From Marinosulfonomonas sp. (GTDB lineage Bacteria; Pseudomonadota; Alphaproteobacteria; Rhodobacterales; Rhodobacteraceae), in contig JAFLKA010000434.1 in NCBI GenBank assembly GCA_022712735.1, forward strand, positions 1 to 7,119: 7,119 nt of DNA, in the 5' to 3' direction. Both the position numbers and the translations under genes were made by a program. Every line of letters begins with the position of its first letter. Position 1 is the stretch's first letter. Positions 1 through 5,200 of this stretch are shown one piece after another. Below the pieces are notes generated by a model, which was not told the DNA's origin, searched no databases, and saw nothing but the letters and a program-made list of their open reading frames with translations.

Positions 1-54
1 CCGAGGGCCAACGATCACATCAATCTCACTGATAAACTCCGCTGAGTACTCCAT
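1..54 (-). CDS. tnpA: IS66-family transposase accessory protein TnpA, N-terminus only (runs off left edge)
   Basis: Only 18 codons lie in the window: MEYSAEFISEIDVIVGPR. The start ATG (52-54) has a near-perfect ribosome binding site, AAAGGAG, 7 bases upstream. The pattern 'EF(I/V)xE(I/V)DVxxGPR' is how many alphaproteobacterial IS66 TnpA (OrfA) proteins begin, just before an Arg-rich stretch and a helix-turn-helix. TnpA is one of two small accessory ORFs found with the large TnpC transposase in IS66 elements. An IS66-like terminus 85 bases upstream (GTAAGCG at 139) supports the call. The identification rests on a short N-terminus and on remembered family resemblance. The rest of the gene and of the element lies outside the window. 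Confidence 0.6.
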   Translation of the reverse strand, partial: MEYSAEFISEIDVIVGPR

Positions 55-139
55 GGAGAAACTCCTTTCCAAACTACAGGAAAGAACTGAATCGCAGATC
101 GCTACCTCAAGCGTAAGGTGGGTACGGGACAACGCTTAC
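1..139 (-). mobile_element. Left end of an IS66-family insertion sequence (partial)
   Basis: Read on the minus strand, this segment opens with GTAAGCG at 139-133, the terminal heptamer typical of IS66-family inverted repeats. It continues through a GC-rich end region to a strong Shine-Dalgarno and a TnpA-like start codon at 54. Within the end, AAGCGT (109-114) and ACGCTT (132-137) form a 6-base inverted repeat. The boundary at 139/140 falls inside the 3' part of the rep-like gene, in frame with a GTA codon, so the element sits in that gene. IS66 elements usually make 8-bp target duplications. One copy would then be GGACAAGT at 140-147, with its partner beyond the left edge. The other terminus, tnpB and tnpC are not visible. 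Confidence 0.6.
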
Positions 140-1138
140 GGACAAGTAGGTTTCTGCAAATAGATTGAATATCCCCTCAGACAGGAACCAATTTACGATG
201 GGTGTCTCTGGCTTGTCGTTCTTCATCCACGAAAATCTCTGGCGCAAAATCTGGGTCCAGTTGCGCACCGCCCAATCAGTTAGTTCCAGAAACGACACGG
301 TGTTCTTGGTTCCATAGCGTTTGATAGCCTGATTGATCCGGCCCCGAGCCGCGACTGTGAAATCAGAAGTGGCTGTGGATGGGAACGTATCTCGCAATGC
401 CTCGGACCATATCAGTGCAAAATCGTAGGAGTTTGGTTTTGTCTTCGCCTTCGCGGCTGAAATTTTGTCTGTCTTTTTCGTCCGCGATGCGTCTTGTGCT
501 TTTTCCTTGGTCTTCATGACATTTTGCAGCGGGATGCAATTTTCTGTTTTTTCTTCTCCGGAAGAGAATTCATTGGTTTGAGCCGTAGGCGAAAGAGTAT
601 TGTTATTTCTTTTTTTGTTATTCCCTTCTTCTGTAGCCGGATTTCCGACTTTTCGAGGTCCGGATTTCCGGCTGCAAAAATCGTGGTGAATACCGGAATT
701 GTTTTTAGTTTCACTCGATACATCGAGTAACTCTTTGTTGGGCACCCACAATAAATTGACGCCAATTGTAGTCCCTCTAGCCCTGCCTTCTCGGAAAATG
801 GCCCCTTTTTTCTCTAAGATGGACAACACTTCTTTATACTGAGTTAGGCCGAGACCAATGCCGGAGTAATCGTCCGTCCCATTGACCACATTTGAGTGAC
901 AAGCTGTGAATGTGGAGTATCCCCAATCAACTGAGCGATCCAAGATGTAGCTCATTACTCTATATTCGCGTGTTTTGAGAAAACGTGACCAATTGCGATT
1001 TAGATGTTGATGGCATCTAAGCCGGTCAAGCGGTGTTATCTCTTTTCGGCTTAAGCCAAGTTCAAATTTTTGAGCCACGTCTCTAAGTGCGCCTCCCTTG
1101 ACACAAGGCTCTTGGGTCTTTCCTGTATCAATTGTCAA
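107..1138 (-). CDS. Winged-helix replication-initiator-like protein, 3' end replaced by IS66
   Basis: The protein has 343 residues as it now reads. Residues about 48-135 look like the N-terminal winged-helix domain of phage or plasmid replication proteins: 'REYRVMSYILDRSVDWGYS', then a Ser/Gly turn, then 'LEKKGAIFREGRARGTTIGVNLLW', the recognition-helix and wing pattern. Residues 140-235 are a low-complexity, Asn/Lys/Ser-rich linker. Residues 236-333 form a second, Trp-rich helical domain. The start is TTG at 1138, chosen because AGGAG lies 8 bases upstream and no ATG occurs before residue 62. Codons 334-343 (VSVVPYPPYA) and the TGA stop come from the inserted IS66 end, so the native C-terminus is lost. 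It lies 94 bases downstream of the AlpA gene, in the same direction, and may share its transcript. The role in replicating the element is inferred; a DNA-binding regulator is the alternative. Confidence 0.6.
   Translation of the reverse strand: MTIDTGKTQEPCVKGGALRDVAQKFELGLSRKEITPLDRLRCHQHLNRNWSRFLKTREYRVMSYILDRSVDWGYSTFTACHSNVVNGTDDYSGIGLGLTQYKEVLSILEKKGAIFREGRARGTTIGVNLLWVPNKELLDVSSETKNNSGIHHDFCSRKSGPRKVGNPATEEGNNKKRNNNTLSPTAQTNEFSSGEEKTENCIPLQNVMKTKEKAQDASRTKKTDKISAAKAKTKPNSYDFALIWSEALRDTFPSTATSDFTVAARGRINQAIKRYGTKNTVSFLELTDWAVRNWTQILRQRFSWMKNDKPETPIVNWFLSEGIFNLFAETYLSVSVVPYPPYA
637..670. repeat. Two direct copies of a dyad motif CCGGATTTCCG inside the rep-like gene
   Basis: CCGGATTTCCG occurs at 637-647 and again at 660-670, 23 bases apart. 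Each copy contains the inverted repeat CGGA-TT-TCCG, and the second extends to CCGGA-TT-TCCGG. A degenerate partial copy starts at 693 (CCGGAATT). The flanks are AT-rich: 595-636 is T-rich and 671-712 is A/T-rich. The repeats fall in the segment encoding the disordered linker. Lambda-type initiator genes carry their origin iterons in the same place. The copies are seen directly; the origin role is inference. Confidence 0.45.
713..728. repeat. Perfect 7-bp inverted repeat (ACTCGAT-AC-ATCGAGT)
   Basis: Arms at 713-719 and 722-728 are exact reverse complements with a 2-base centre. The dyad lies in the linker-coding part of the rep-like gene, 43 bases from the CCGGATTTCCG pair. It could be a protein-binding site belonging to the same putative origin, or chance. 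Confidence 0.4.
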
Positions 1139-1146
1139 AATTTTCG

Positions 1147-1151
1147 CTCCT
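1147..1151 (-). promoter_or_regulatory. Ribosome binding site fixing the TTG start of the rep-like gene
   Basis: AGGAG on the minus strand, 8 bases upstream of TTG at 1136-1138. It is the best Shine-Dalgarno near the 5' end of this gene and decides for the rare TTG start, since no in-frame ATG follows for 60 codons. Confidence 0.6.
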
Positions 1152-1232
1152 GTCCGCCAATGGGTCGAAACGTGAAACCTATGACTTCAAAATAGGGGTA
1201 ATCCATTCTCGGTTTTGTCTGATTGAGGTTCG

Positions 1233-1418
1233 TCATTGAAAACGATCCTCTTCCAGCTTTTTTAAACCGTTCTCGATGTCACTGTGTTTCCAGAAAGATC
1301 GACTACCAATCTTAATTGGCGGTGGAAAAACACCTTTTTGGACTAGGTCATATAATTTGGTCTTACTAAATATCCCAAGACCAACGATTTCTCGGACCGT
1401 AATGTATCGCAGCTGCAT
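1233..1418 (-). CDS. alpA: AlpA-family transcriptional regulator / excisionase-like protein
   Basis: A 61-residue protein, the usual size for AlpA/Xis-type MerR-like helix-turn-helix proteins. It follows the family pattern: 'YITVREIVGLGIFSKTKLYD' is the sensor strand plus the helix-turn-helix (roughly residues 5-24), then 'KGVFPPPIKIGSRSFWKHSDIEN' with the conserved F-P-x-P-x-K-[IL]-G wing (residues 29-51), then a short charged tail. In phage P4-like elements and Gram-negative phage satellites such proteins activate element genes and aid excision by the integrase. The start is ATG at 1416-1418, with AGAGGA 8 bases upstream. A longer reading from GTG at 1472 is possible, but that codon lies inside a terminator-like hairpin and has no ribosome binding site. 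The gene precedes the rep-like gene in the same direction. Confidence 0.8.
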   Translation of the reverse strand: MQLRYITVREIVGLGIFSKTKLYDLVQKGVFPPPIKIGSRSFWKHSDIENGLKKLEEDRFQ

Positions 1419-1426
1419 TTGTTTGT

Positions 1427-1432
1427 TCCTCT
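1427..1432 (-). promoter_or_regulatory. Ribosome binding site fixing the ATG start of alpA
   Basis: AGAGGA on the minus strand with an 8-base spacer to ATG 1418-1416. It favours the 61-residue protein over the 79-residue GTG-started reading. Confidence 0.6.
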
Positions 1433-1461
1433 TTGAGTGTTGCAGACCAACCCAAATCAGG

Positions 1462-1492
1462 AAAAATGCCACGTACTCGAACGAGCCCGTGG
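1462..1492 (-). terminator. Terminator-like hairpin between the integrase-linked gene and alpA
   Basis: On the minus strand, CCACG-GG-CTCG-TT-CGAG-TA-CGTGG folds into a stem of 5 + 4 pairs with a 2x2 internal mismatch and a TT loop (1492-1469). It is followed by CA and five Ts (1466-1462). It begins 4 bases after the stop codon of the 232-residue gene. It would end the integrase transcript and leave alpA with its own promoter somewhere in the next 50 bases. The symmetric stem could instead be an operator for a DNA-binding protein. Confidence 0.5.
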
Positions 1493-1496
1493 ACTT

Positions 1497-2195
1497 TTAT
1501 TTCGATTTCCGAAGAAAATTCTCAATTGTGCCCTTAGCGAGCCTGATATCTTGTCGCTTCAATTCTTTTTGAATGATACGAGCTTGCTCGCTGCGCTTCC
1601 TGTTTAAAAATGTGTCATTTTGTTCAGAGGTGAATTTCTCAACAATTTTGTGCCAACGGCTAGCATCTTTCATACGTTGCTTGTTAATTTCTTCACGCCC
1701 TTCGTTGTGCTCAGCTAGACCGCGCTGTTGTTTTACTCTTGTGGTCACTTGTTGCAGATGCTTTTCGCGCAAGTCGCTCAGCTCAAGAAGTCTTCCTAGG
1801 CGGATGCATGAGGCTATTAAGTTGTCCAATGTCAAATCACTGCGAAGCTCGCTGACGATACCGACCTGCATATCTTCAATCGATTTCACCATTGTCATGG
1901 CTTGCCTTTGATAGAATTCCGGACTTAGCGGAAGTGGGTTTTGACAGGGCCCAATATGTCCAAGTAGTTTTGGTGTGTACGCGTGCCTGATTTCTTCTTG
2001 GTCGAAATGCACTTTGGTTTTTACCCAACTCAATTCGGTCGGTGTATCTTCTTGACGCAGCTTATTATGGAAGCGCAAATCATTTAGTAATTCTTCGGTG
2101 TCTAATTTCCCAAATGCAGGAATTTTTACTGTTATTGTTTGCAGCTCAGACATGTCATCACTGGAAATTTTACTTGGGATGTGCTTTCTAGTCAT
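1497..2195 (-). CDS. Unrecognised element protein coupled to the integrase, with C-terminal HTH-like end
   Basis: The protein has 232 residues from the ATG at 2195, which overlaps the integrase stop as ATGA, so translation is probably coupled. A TTG-started reading 18 codons longer exists but is less likely. I do not recognise the family. The N-terminal third is mixed strand and helix ('LQTITVKIPAFGKLDTEELLNDL'). Residues about 90-200 are predominantly helical and highly charged, rich in Arg, Lys, Glu and Gln, with a possible coiled coil. The last 30 residues ('ARIIQKELKRQDIRLAKGTI' then 'ENFLRKSK') look like the final helix-turn-helix seen in many small integron or phage-encoded proteins. 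There is no signal peptide or membrane segment. The position suggests a partner of the integrase, such as a directionality or DNA-binding accessory factor, but that is only context. Confidence 0.7.
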   Translation of the reverse strand: MTRKHIPSKISSDDMSELQTITVKIPAFGKLDTEELLNDLRFHNKLRQEDTPTELSWVKTKVHFDQEEIRHAYTPKLLGHIGPCQNPLPLSPEFYQRQAMTMVKSIEDMQVGIVSELRSDLTLDNLIASCIRLGRLLELSDLREKHLQQVTTRVKQQRGLAEHNEGREEINKQRMKDASRWHKIVEKFTSEQNDTFLNRKRSEQARIIQKELKRQDIRLAKGTIENFLRKSK

Positions 2196-3367
2196 CGCTG
2201 CACCAGCCGAATGATATCGGTATTTTTTCCCAATAAGTGGTTGGACCAACGCTCCATTGCCACTCGGCGTTGCTCCAAATAATCTGTTCTAAGGTACGCC
2301 AACTCTACTTTCCCGCCAATGCTGTGCCCGAGTGCTGCTTCAGCCACCTCGCGCGGCACATCGCCTACTTCAGCACACCAAACTCGAAAACTCGACCTGA
2401 AACCATGTGGACGGGCTTTGAGCTCTCGCCGTTCCATCAGTCGTGACATAGTTGCATCTGAAATTACGCCTTTCCGAACGCTGGGAAATAGAAAACCATC
2501 GCGCCTAAAGGGCATTGCCTGTTCAATTACATTCAAAGCCTCTTTTGAAAGGGGAACTCGAAGCTCCTTTCCGGTTTTCATTTTTTCTGCTGGGATAATC
2601 CAGTTGTTCCCAGATATTTCGCCCGTATGACAAAACCTAATGTTAGCTGAGCGCACAGCGGTTAAAATTAGCAAGCGTATGGCCAAGTGGGTTACAGAGC
2701 CATCCGAAAGACTTTCATAAAACTTTGGAACATCGGCCCAAGCCATTGCCGGAATGTGTTTTCGCTGTTGGCGAGATTTTCCGAGAAGCGCCTTTGCTTT
2801 TAGTGTTGCTTGCACATCGACATCTAGGCCCATGGCGGCAGCATAGAGGAAAACAATTCCAAGCCGTCCCATGGCTTTCTTTGCCGTTTCGCCTTTGGTG
2901 TGCCATATTGGTGCAAGAGTGTTCTTGATATCTTGTTGATCAATTTCTTCGATTGGAACCTTGCCCAACTTTGGCAACACATGAAGTTCCAACGGTGAAA
3001 ACCATCGCCCCGCTTTCCCGTCGTTTTTCAGCTCTGCTTTGCGAGCTTCAAAGGCTGCGGCTGCAATATTAGCGAGTGTATTGTCAGATTTTGCTGCCTC
3101 GCGCTTTAGGCGGTCCCTTTCTTTGATGGGGTCTTTACCATCCCGTGCCACAGCCCGCCAACGGTCCGCTGTCTTACGGGCTTCTTTTAGGCTGACTTCG
3201 GCCAAAGAACCTAATCCCATTTCGCGGCGTCGTCCGTGTATGGTTATACGCAGAAACCATTGTGCCCCACTATCGGCACGACGGTTCAACCAAAGGCCTC
3301 CACCATCCCCATATTTACCAGCAGGGGCATTTCGAACTTGAAGGGCTGTAAGTTTGTTTAGGGCCAT
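2192..3367 (-). CDS. int: P4-type tyrosine site-specific recombinase (integrase)
   Basis: The protein has 391 residues from ATG 3367. An N-terminal DUF4102-type arm-binding domain (about residues 2-85, 'YGDGGGLWLNR...GAQWFLR', 'GRRREMGLGSLAEVSLKEAR') is typical of P4-like integrases. A SAM-like core-binding domain (about 95-180) and the catalytic domain (about 205-380) follow. All catalytic residues are visible: Arg239 in 'LTAVRSANIR', Lys264 in 'EKMKTGKELRVPLS', His321/Arg324 in 'HGFRSSF', His348 in 'ALGHS' and nucleophile Tyr358 in 'ELAYLRTDYLEQRR'. It should integrate and excise the element at a short core site. AGGTGG 7 bases upstream sets the ATG; a TTG two codons earlier overlaps no better signal. 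The gene reads away from the right junction, which places an attachment site in 3395-3560. It looks intact and active. Confidence 0.95.
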   Translation of the reverse strand: MALNKLTALQVRNAPAGKYGDGGGLWLNRRADSGAQWFLRITIHGRRREMGLGSLAEVSLKEARKTADRWRAVARDGKDPIKERDRLKREAAKSDNTLANIAAAAFEARKAELKNDGKAGRWFSPLELHVLPKLGKVPIEEIDQQDIKNTLAPIWHTKGETAKKAMGRLGIVFLYAAAMGLDVDVQATLKAKALLGKSRQQRKHIPAMAWADVPKFYESLSDGSVTHLAIRLLILTAVRSANIRFCHTGEISGNNWIIPAEKMKTGKELRVPLSKEALNVIEQAMPFRRDGFLFPSVRKGVISDATMSRLMERRELKARPHGFRSSFRVWCAEVGDVPREVAEAALGHSIGGKVELAYLRTDYLEQRRVAMERWSNHLLGKNTDIIRLVQR

Positions 3368-3373
3368 CTGCAA

Positions 3374-3394
3374 TCCACCTATATGTCCACCTAT
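3374..3394 (-). repeat. Tandem ATAGGTGGA repeat in the integrase leader
   Basis: On the minus strand ATAGGTGGA occurs twice, at 3394-3386 and 3382-3374, with a 3-base spacer (12-base period). The proximal copy supplies the Shine-Dalgarno of int. The distal copy has no obvious translational role. It could be a binding site for the integrase arm domain or the AlpA protein, giving autoregulation, or a duplicated Shine-Dalgarno. Both copies are seen directly; the function is inferred. Confidence 0.45.
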
Positions 3395-3538
3395 TACGCT
3401 CGGTCACAGTAAGCCACTGGCGAACACTAAGGAACGGTAAAGCACTAAATAGAAACAAAAAATGGCAATAGTGCGGCGGAGCACGAACTGGCAAAAACTA
3501 GCGTGTTCAGGTCTTCAAGGCATTTCACCCGCACCACA

Positions 3539-3561
3539 GGCTCTTCGCACCGCGAAGTGCC
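3539..3561. other. Hairpin GGC-T-CTTCGC-ACC-GCGAAG-T-GCC
   Basis: A 6-bp stem CTTCGC/GCGAAG (3543-3548, 3552-3557) with an ACC loop extends past one T/T mismatch by GGC/GCC. No T-run follows on either strand, so it is not a standard intrinsic terminator. It directly follows the tRNA-end-like string at 3526-3536, as a transcript-end hairpin behind a tRNA gene might. Confidence 0.4.
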
Positions 3562-3628
3562 ATAACCTCTGATACATGGAAAAGCGGCAGGCGGCTCAAA
3601 GAAATGCCGAGAGCCCTCAATTGGGGCG

Positions 3629-3655
3629 GCCCGAGACGCAGTCGCGTCTTTGGGC
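3629..3655. other. GC-rich hairpin upstream of tig
   Basis: GCCC-G-AGACGC-AGTC-GCGTCT-TT-GGGC forms a 6-bp inner stem with a 4-base loop and a 4-bp outer stem. On the plus strand the sequence GCTTATTT follows, which is not a clean T-run, so a weak terminator for a former upstream gene is possible. It could also be a dispersed palindromic repeat of the host. Confidence 0.4.
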
Positions 3656-3683
3656 GCTTATTTATAGCATCTAATACAGCGTT

Positions 3684-3713
3684 TTGACTTGCACCGCACC
3701 ACCGTCGCCACTA
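3684..3713 (+). promoter_or_regulatory. Probable tig promoter
   Basis: TTGACTT at 3684-3690 is a strong sigma-70-type -35 element and the best one in the region. With a spacer of 17-18 bases the -10 would fall at 3707-3713 around GCCACTA, a poor match, as is common in alphaproteobacteria. Transcription would start near 3720, giving a leader of about 60 bases before tig. Confidence 0.35.
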
Positions 3714-3779
3714 GAAGAACCCTGATCTATTCCCGCCGTGCATTTTGCGCGGCCCATTCAGTTATGAAGGACCACTGCC

Positions 3780-5111
3780 ATGCAGGTCAAAGAGACCCTG
3801 AACGAAGGCCTGAAGCGCGCCTATTCCATCACCATCACAGCCGCCGAGCTGGAAGCAAAGGTTACCGAGAAGCTGAAAGAGGCGCAGCCCGAAGTTGAGA
3901 TGAAGGGCTTTCGCAAGGGTAAAGTCCCGATGGCGCTGATGAAAAAGCAATACGGCCCAAAGGTTATGGGCGAGGCGATGCAGGAAGCTGTAGACGGCGC
4001 TATGGCCAAGCATTTCGAGGACAGCGGTGACCGTCCGGCGATGCAGCCAGAGGTCAAAATGACCAATGATGAATGGAAAGAGGGCGACGATGTTGCCGTC
4101 GATATGTCTTATGAGGCACTGCCACCGATTGATCAGCCTGATCTGAAAAAGATCGAGCTGGAGAAGCTGGTGGTCAAGCCCGAGGATGCGGATGTTGAGG
4201 ATGCATTGAAAAGCCTGGCCGAAACGGCGCAGAATTTTGAAGACCGCAAAGCGGGTTCCAAAGCCAAAGACGGCGACCAGATGACGTTCGATTTCTCCGG
4301 CTCTGTTGATGGCGAATTGTTTGATGGCGGCACAGCCGAGGATTACCCGCTGGTGCTGGGTTCCAATTCTTTCATTCCCGGTTTTGAAGAGCAGTTGGTC
4401 GGTGCCAAGGTTGGCGACGAGCTGGACGTAAAAGTGACGTTCCCTGCTGAATACGGCGCGGAAAATCTGGCCGGTAAGGACGCGGTTTTCGTCTGTAAGG
4501 TGAAAGCGGTGAAAGCACCGGCTGCGGCTGAAATCAACGACGAGCTGGCCACGCAATTCGGGGCCAAAGATATGGCAGACCTGAAAGGCCAGATTTCCGA
4601 GCGTTTGGCGGCTGAATATGGCGGTGCTGCACGCTCGTTGATGAAACGCGGCCTGCTGGATGCGTTGGACAAGGCGGCAAAGTTTGAACTGCCACCGTCA
4701 CTGGTGAGCGCCGAAGCGGGCCAGATTGCGCATCAGTTGTGGCATGAGGACAACCCCGATGTGGAAGGCCATGACCATCCTGAAATCGAAACCACGGACG
4801 AGCACACAAAACTGGCCGAGCGCCGCGTGAAGCTGGGCTTGTTGCTGGCGGAAATGGGCCAGAAAGCCAAAGTCGAAGTGACGGATGCCGAAATGACCCA
4901 GGCGATTATGAACCAGGCGCGCCAGTATCCAGGTCAAGAGCGTGAGTACTTTGAATTCGTTCAGAAAAACCAGCAAATGCAGCAGCAAATGCGCGCCCCT
5001 CTTTTTGAAGAGAAGGTGGTGGATTACGCGTTTGAACTGGTGTCTGTGACGGAAAAAGAAGTGTCGAAAGAAGATCTTGAGAAAGCGCTGGAGGCGCTGG
5101 AAGAAGAATAG
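3780..5111 (+). CDS. tig: Trigger factor, ribosome-associated chaperone / peptidyl-prolyl isomerase
   Basis: The protein has 443 residues, normal for trigger factor. It binds the ribosome near the exit tunnel and shields nascent chains in the cytosol. The N-terminal domain begins '[20 protein letters not shown]' and carries the ribosome-docking signature GFRKGKVP at residues 43-50. The FKBP-like prolyl isomerase domain is at about 164-245 ('[20 protein letters not shown]', '[14 protein letters not shown]', '[20 protein letters not shown]'). The C-terminal helical substrate-binding arms run to the end, finishing in an acidic Glu-rich tail. GAAGGA 8 bases upstream supports the ATG. It appears to be a single-gene unit: promoter-like TTGACTT upstream and an intrinsic terminator 26 bases after the stop. 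The clpP/clpX genes that follow tig in many bacteria are absent here. Codon use is GC-rich, unlike the element genes to its left. Confidence 0.97.
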   Translation: MQVKETLNEGLKRAYSITITAAELEAKVTEKLKEAQPEVEMKGFRKGKVPMALMKKQYGPKVMGEAMQEAVDGAMAKHFEDSGDRPAMQPEVKMTNDEWKEGDDVAVDMSYEALPPIDQPDLKKIELEKLVVKPEDADVEDALKSLAETAQNFEDRKAGSKAKDGDQMTFDFSGSVDGELFDGGTAEDYPLVLGSNSFIPGFEEQLVGAKVGDELDVKVTFPAEYGAENLAGKDAVFVCKVKAVKAPAAAEINDELATQFGAKDMADLKGQISERLAAEYGGAARSLMKRGLLDALDKAAKFELPPSLVSAEAGQIAHQLWHEDNPDVEGHDHPEIETTDEHTKLAERRVKLGLLLAEMGQKAKVEVTDAEMTQAIMNQARQYPGQEREYFEFVQKNQQMQQQMRAPLFEEKVVDYAFELVSVTEKEVSKEDLEKALEALEEE

Positions 5112-5137
5112 CTCTTTTCCACATCTGTAACAGATCG

Positions 5138-5165
5138 GGGTCGCCTTTCGGGGCGGCCCTTTTTT
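5138..5165 (+). terminator. Rho-independent terminator of tig
   Basis: An 8-bp stem GGGTCGCC / GGCGGCCC (5138-5145, 5152-5159), with one G-T pair and a TTTCGG loop, is followed directly by six Ts (5160-5165). It lies 26 bases after the tig stop. Confidence 0.85.
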
Positions 5166-5166
5166 G

Positions 5167-5194
5167 TTGCGGATCAGGGTAGGTGGCGTAGTCT
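5167..5194 (+). promoter_or_regulatory. Possible promoter of the dadA-like gene, placed for a leaderless transcript
   Basis: TTGCGG (5167-5172) and TAGTCT (5189-5194) are separated by 16 bases. Transcription would be expected to start about 6-8 bases after the -10, at or next to the ATG at 5201, leaving no room for a ribosome binding site. The -10 is only a partial match, so this is tentative. Confidence 0.35.
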
Positions 5195-5200
5195 GTGGTT

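Larger units (their letters stand above)
3395..3683. other. Element-chromosome junction region without a recognisable gene
   Basis: No ORF here has a convincing start or codon pattern. The left part (3395-3475) is AT-rich, with an A-run near 3456-3462, like the element DNA. From about 3525 the sequence becomes GC-rich, like the chromosome. The string CACCCGCACCA (3526-3536) resembles the 3' end of a tRNA and is followed after 2 bases by a hairpin (3539-3561). Further right are GC-rich inverted repeats (3613-3655). The right attachment site of the element most probably lies in this region, but the exact core cannot be set without the left end. Confidence 0.45.

Noticed and set aside
1139..1232. 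Weak inverted repeat CCTAT/ATAGG between alpA and the rep-like gene
   Set aside because: Only 5 pairs with a 9-base loop and no T-run; not distinguishable from chance.
1233..1472. 79-residue reading of the AlpA protein from a GTG
   Set aside because: The GTG sits in the terminator-like stem and has no ribosome binding site. The extra residues do not resemble the family, while ATG 1418 has a well-placed AGAGGA.
1573..1911. 112-residue plus-strand open frame
   Set aside because: It is antisense to the int-coupled gene, with Cys/Ser/Arg-rich composition and no plausible start signal.
1497..2249. 250-residue reading of the int-linked gene from TTG at 2249
   Set aside because: It would overlap int by 58 bases from a rare start with no ribosome binding site; the ATGA overlap at 2192-2195 is the simpler start.
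3471..3536. Degenerate leucine-tRNA-like stretch with GTGCGG/CCGCAC ends
   Set aside because: The terminal arms pair over 6 bases, but no D-, anticodon- or T-arm can be formed, the length is too short for tRNA-Leu, and the CCA is out of register with those arms. It is kept only as a possible attachment-site remnant.
3822..3929. GFRKGKVP in trigger factor in place of the textbook GFRPGKVP
   Set aside because: The Lys variant keeps the FRK docking residues and is, as far as I recall, common in alphaproteobacterial trigger factors; it does not suggest loss of function.
3762..4556. 264-residue open frame on the minus strand
   Set aside because: It lies antisense to tig, whose protein is unmistakable; the translation is His/Phe/Leu-rich, typical of the complement of GC-rich coding DNA.
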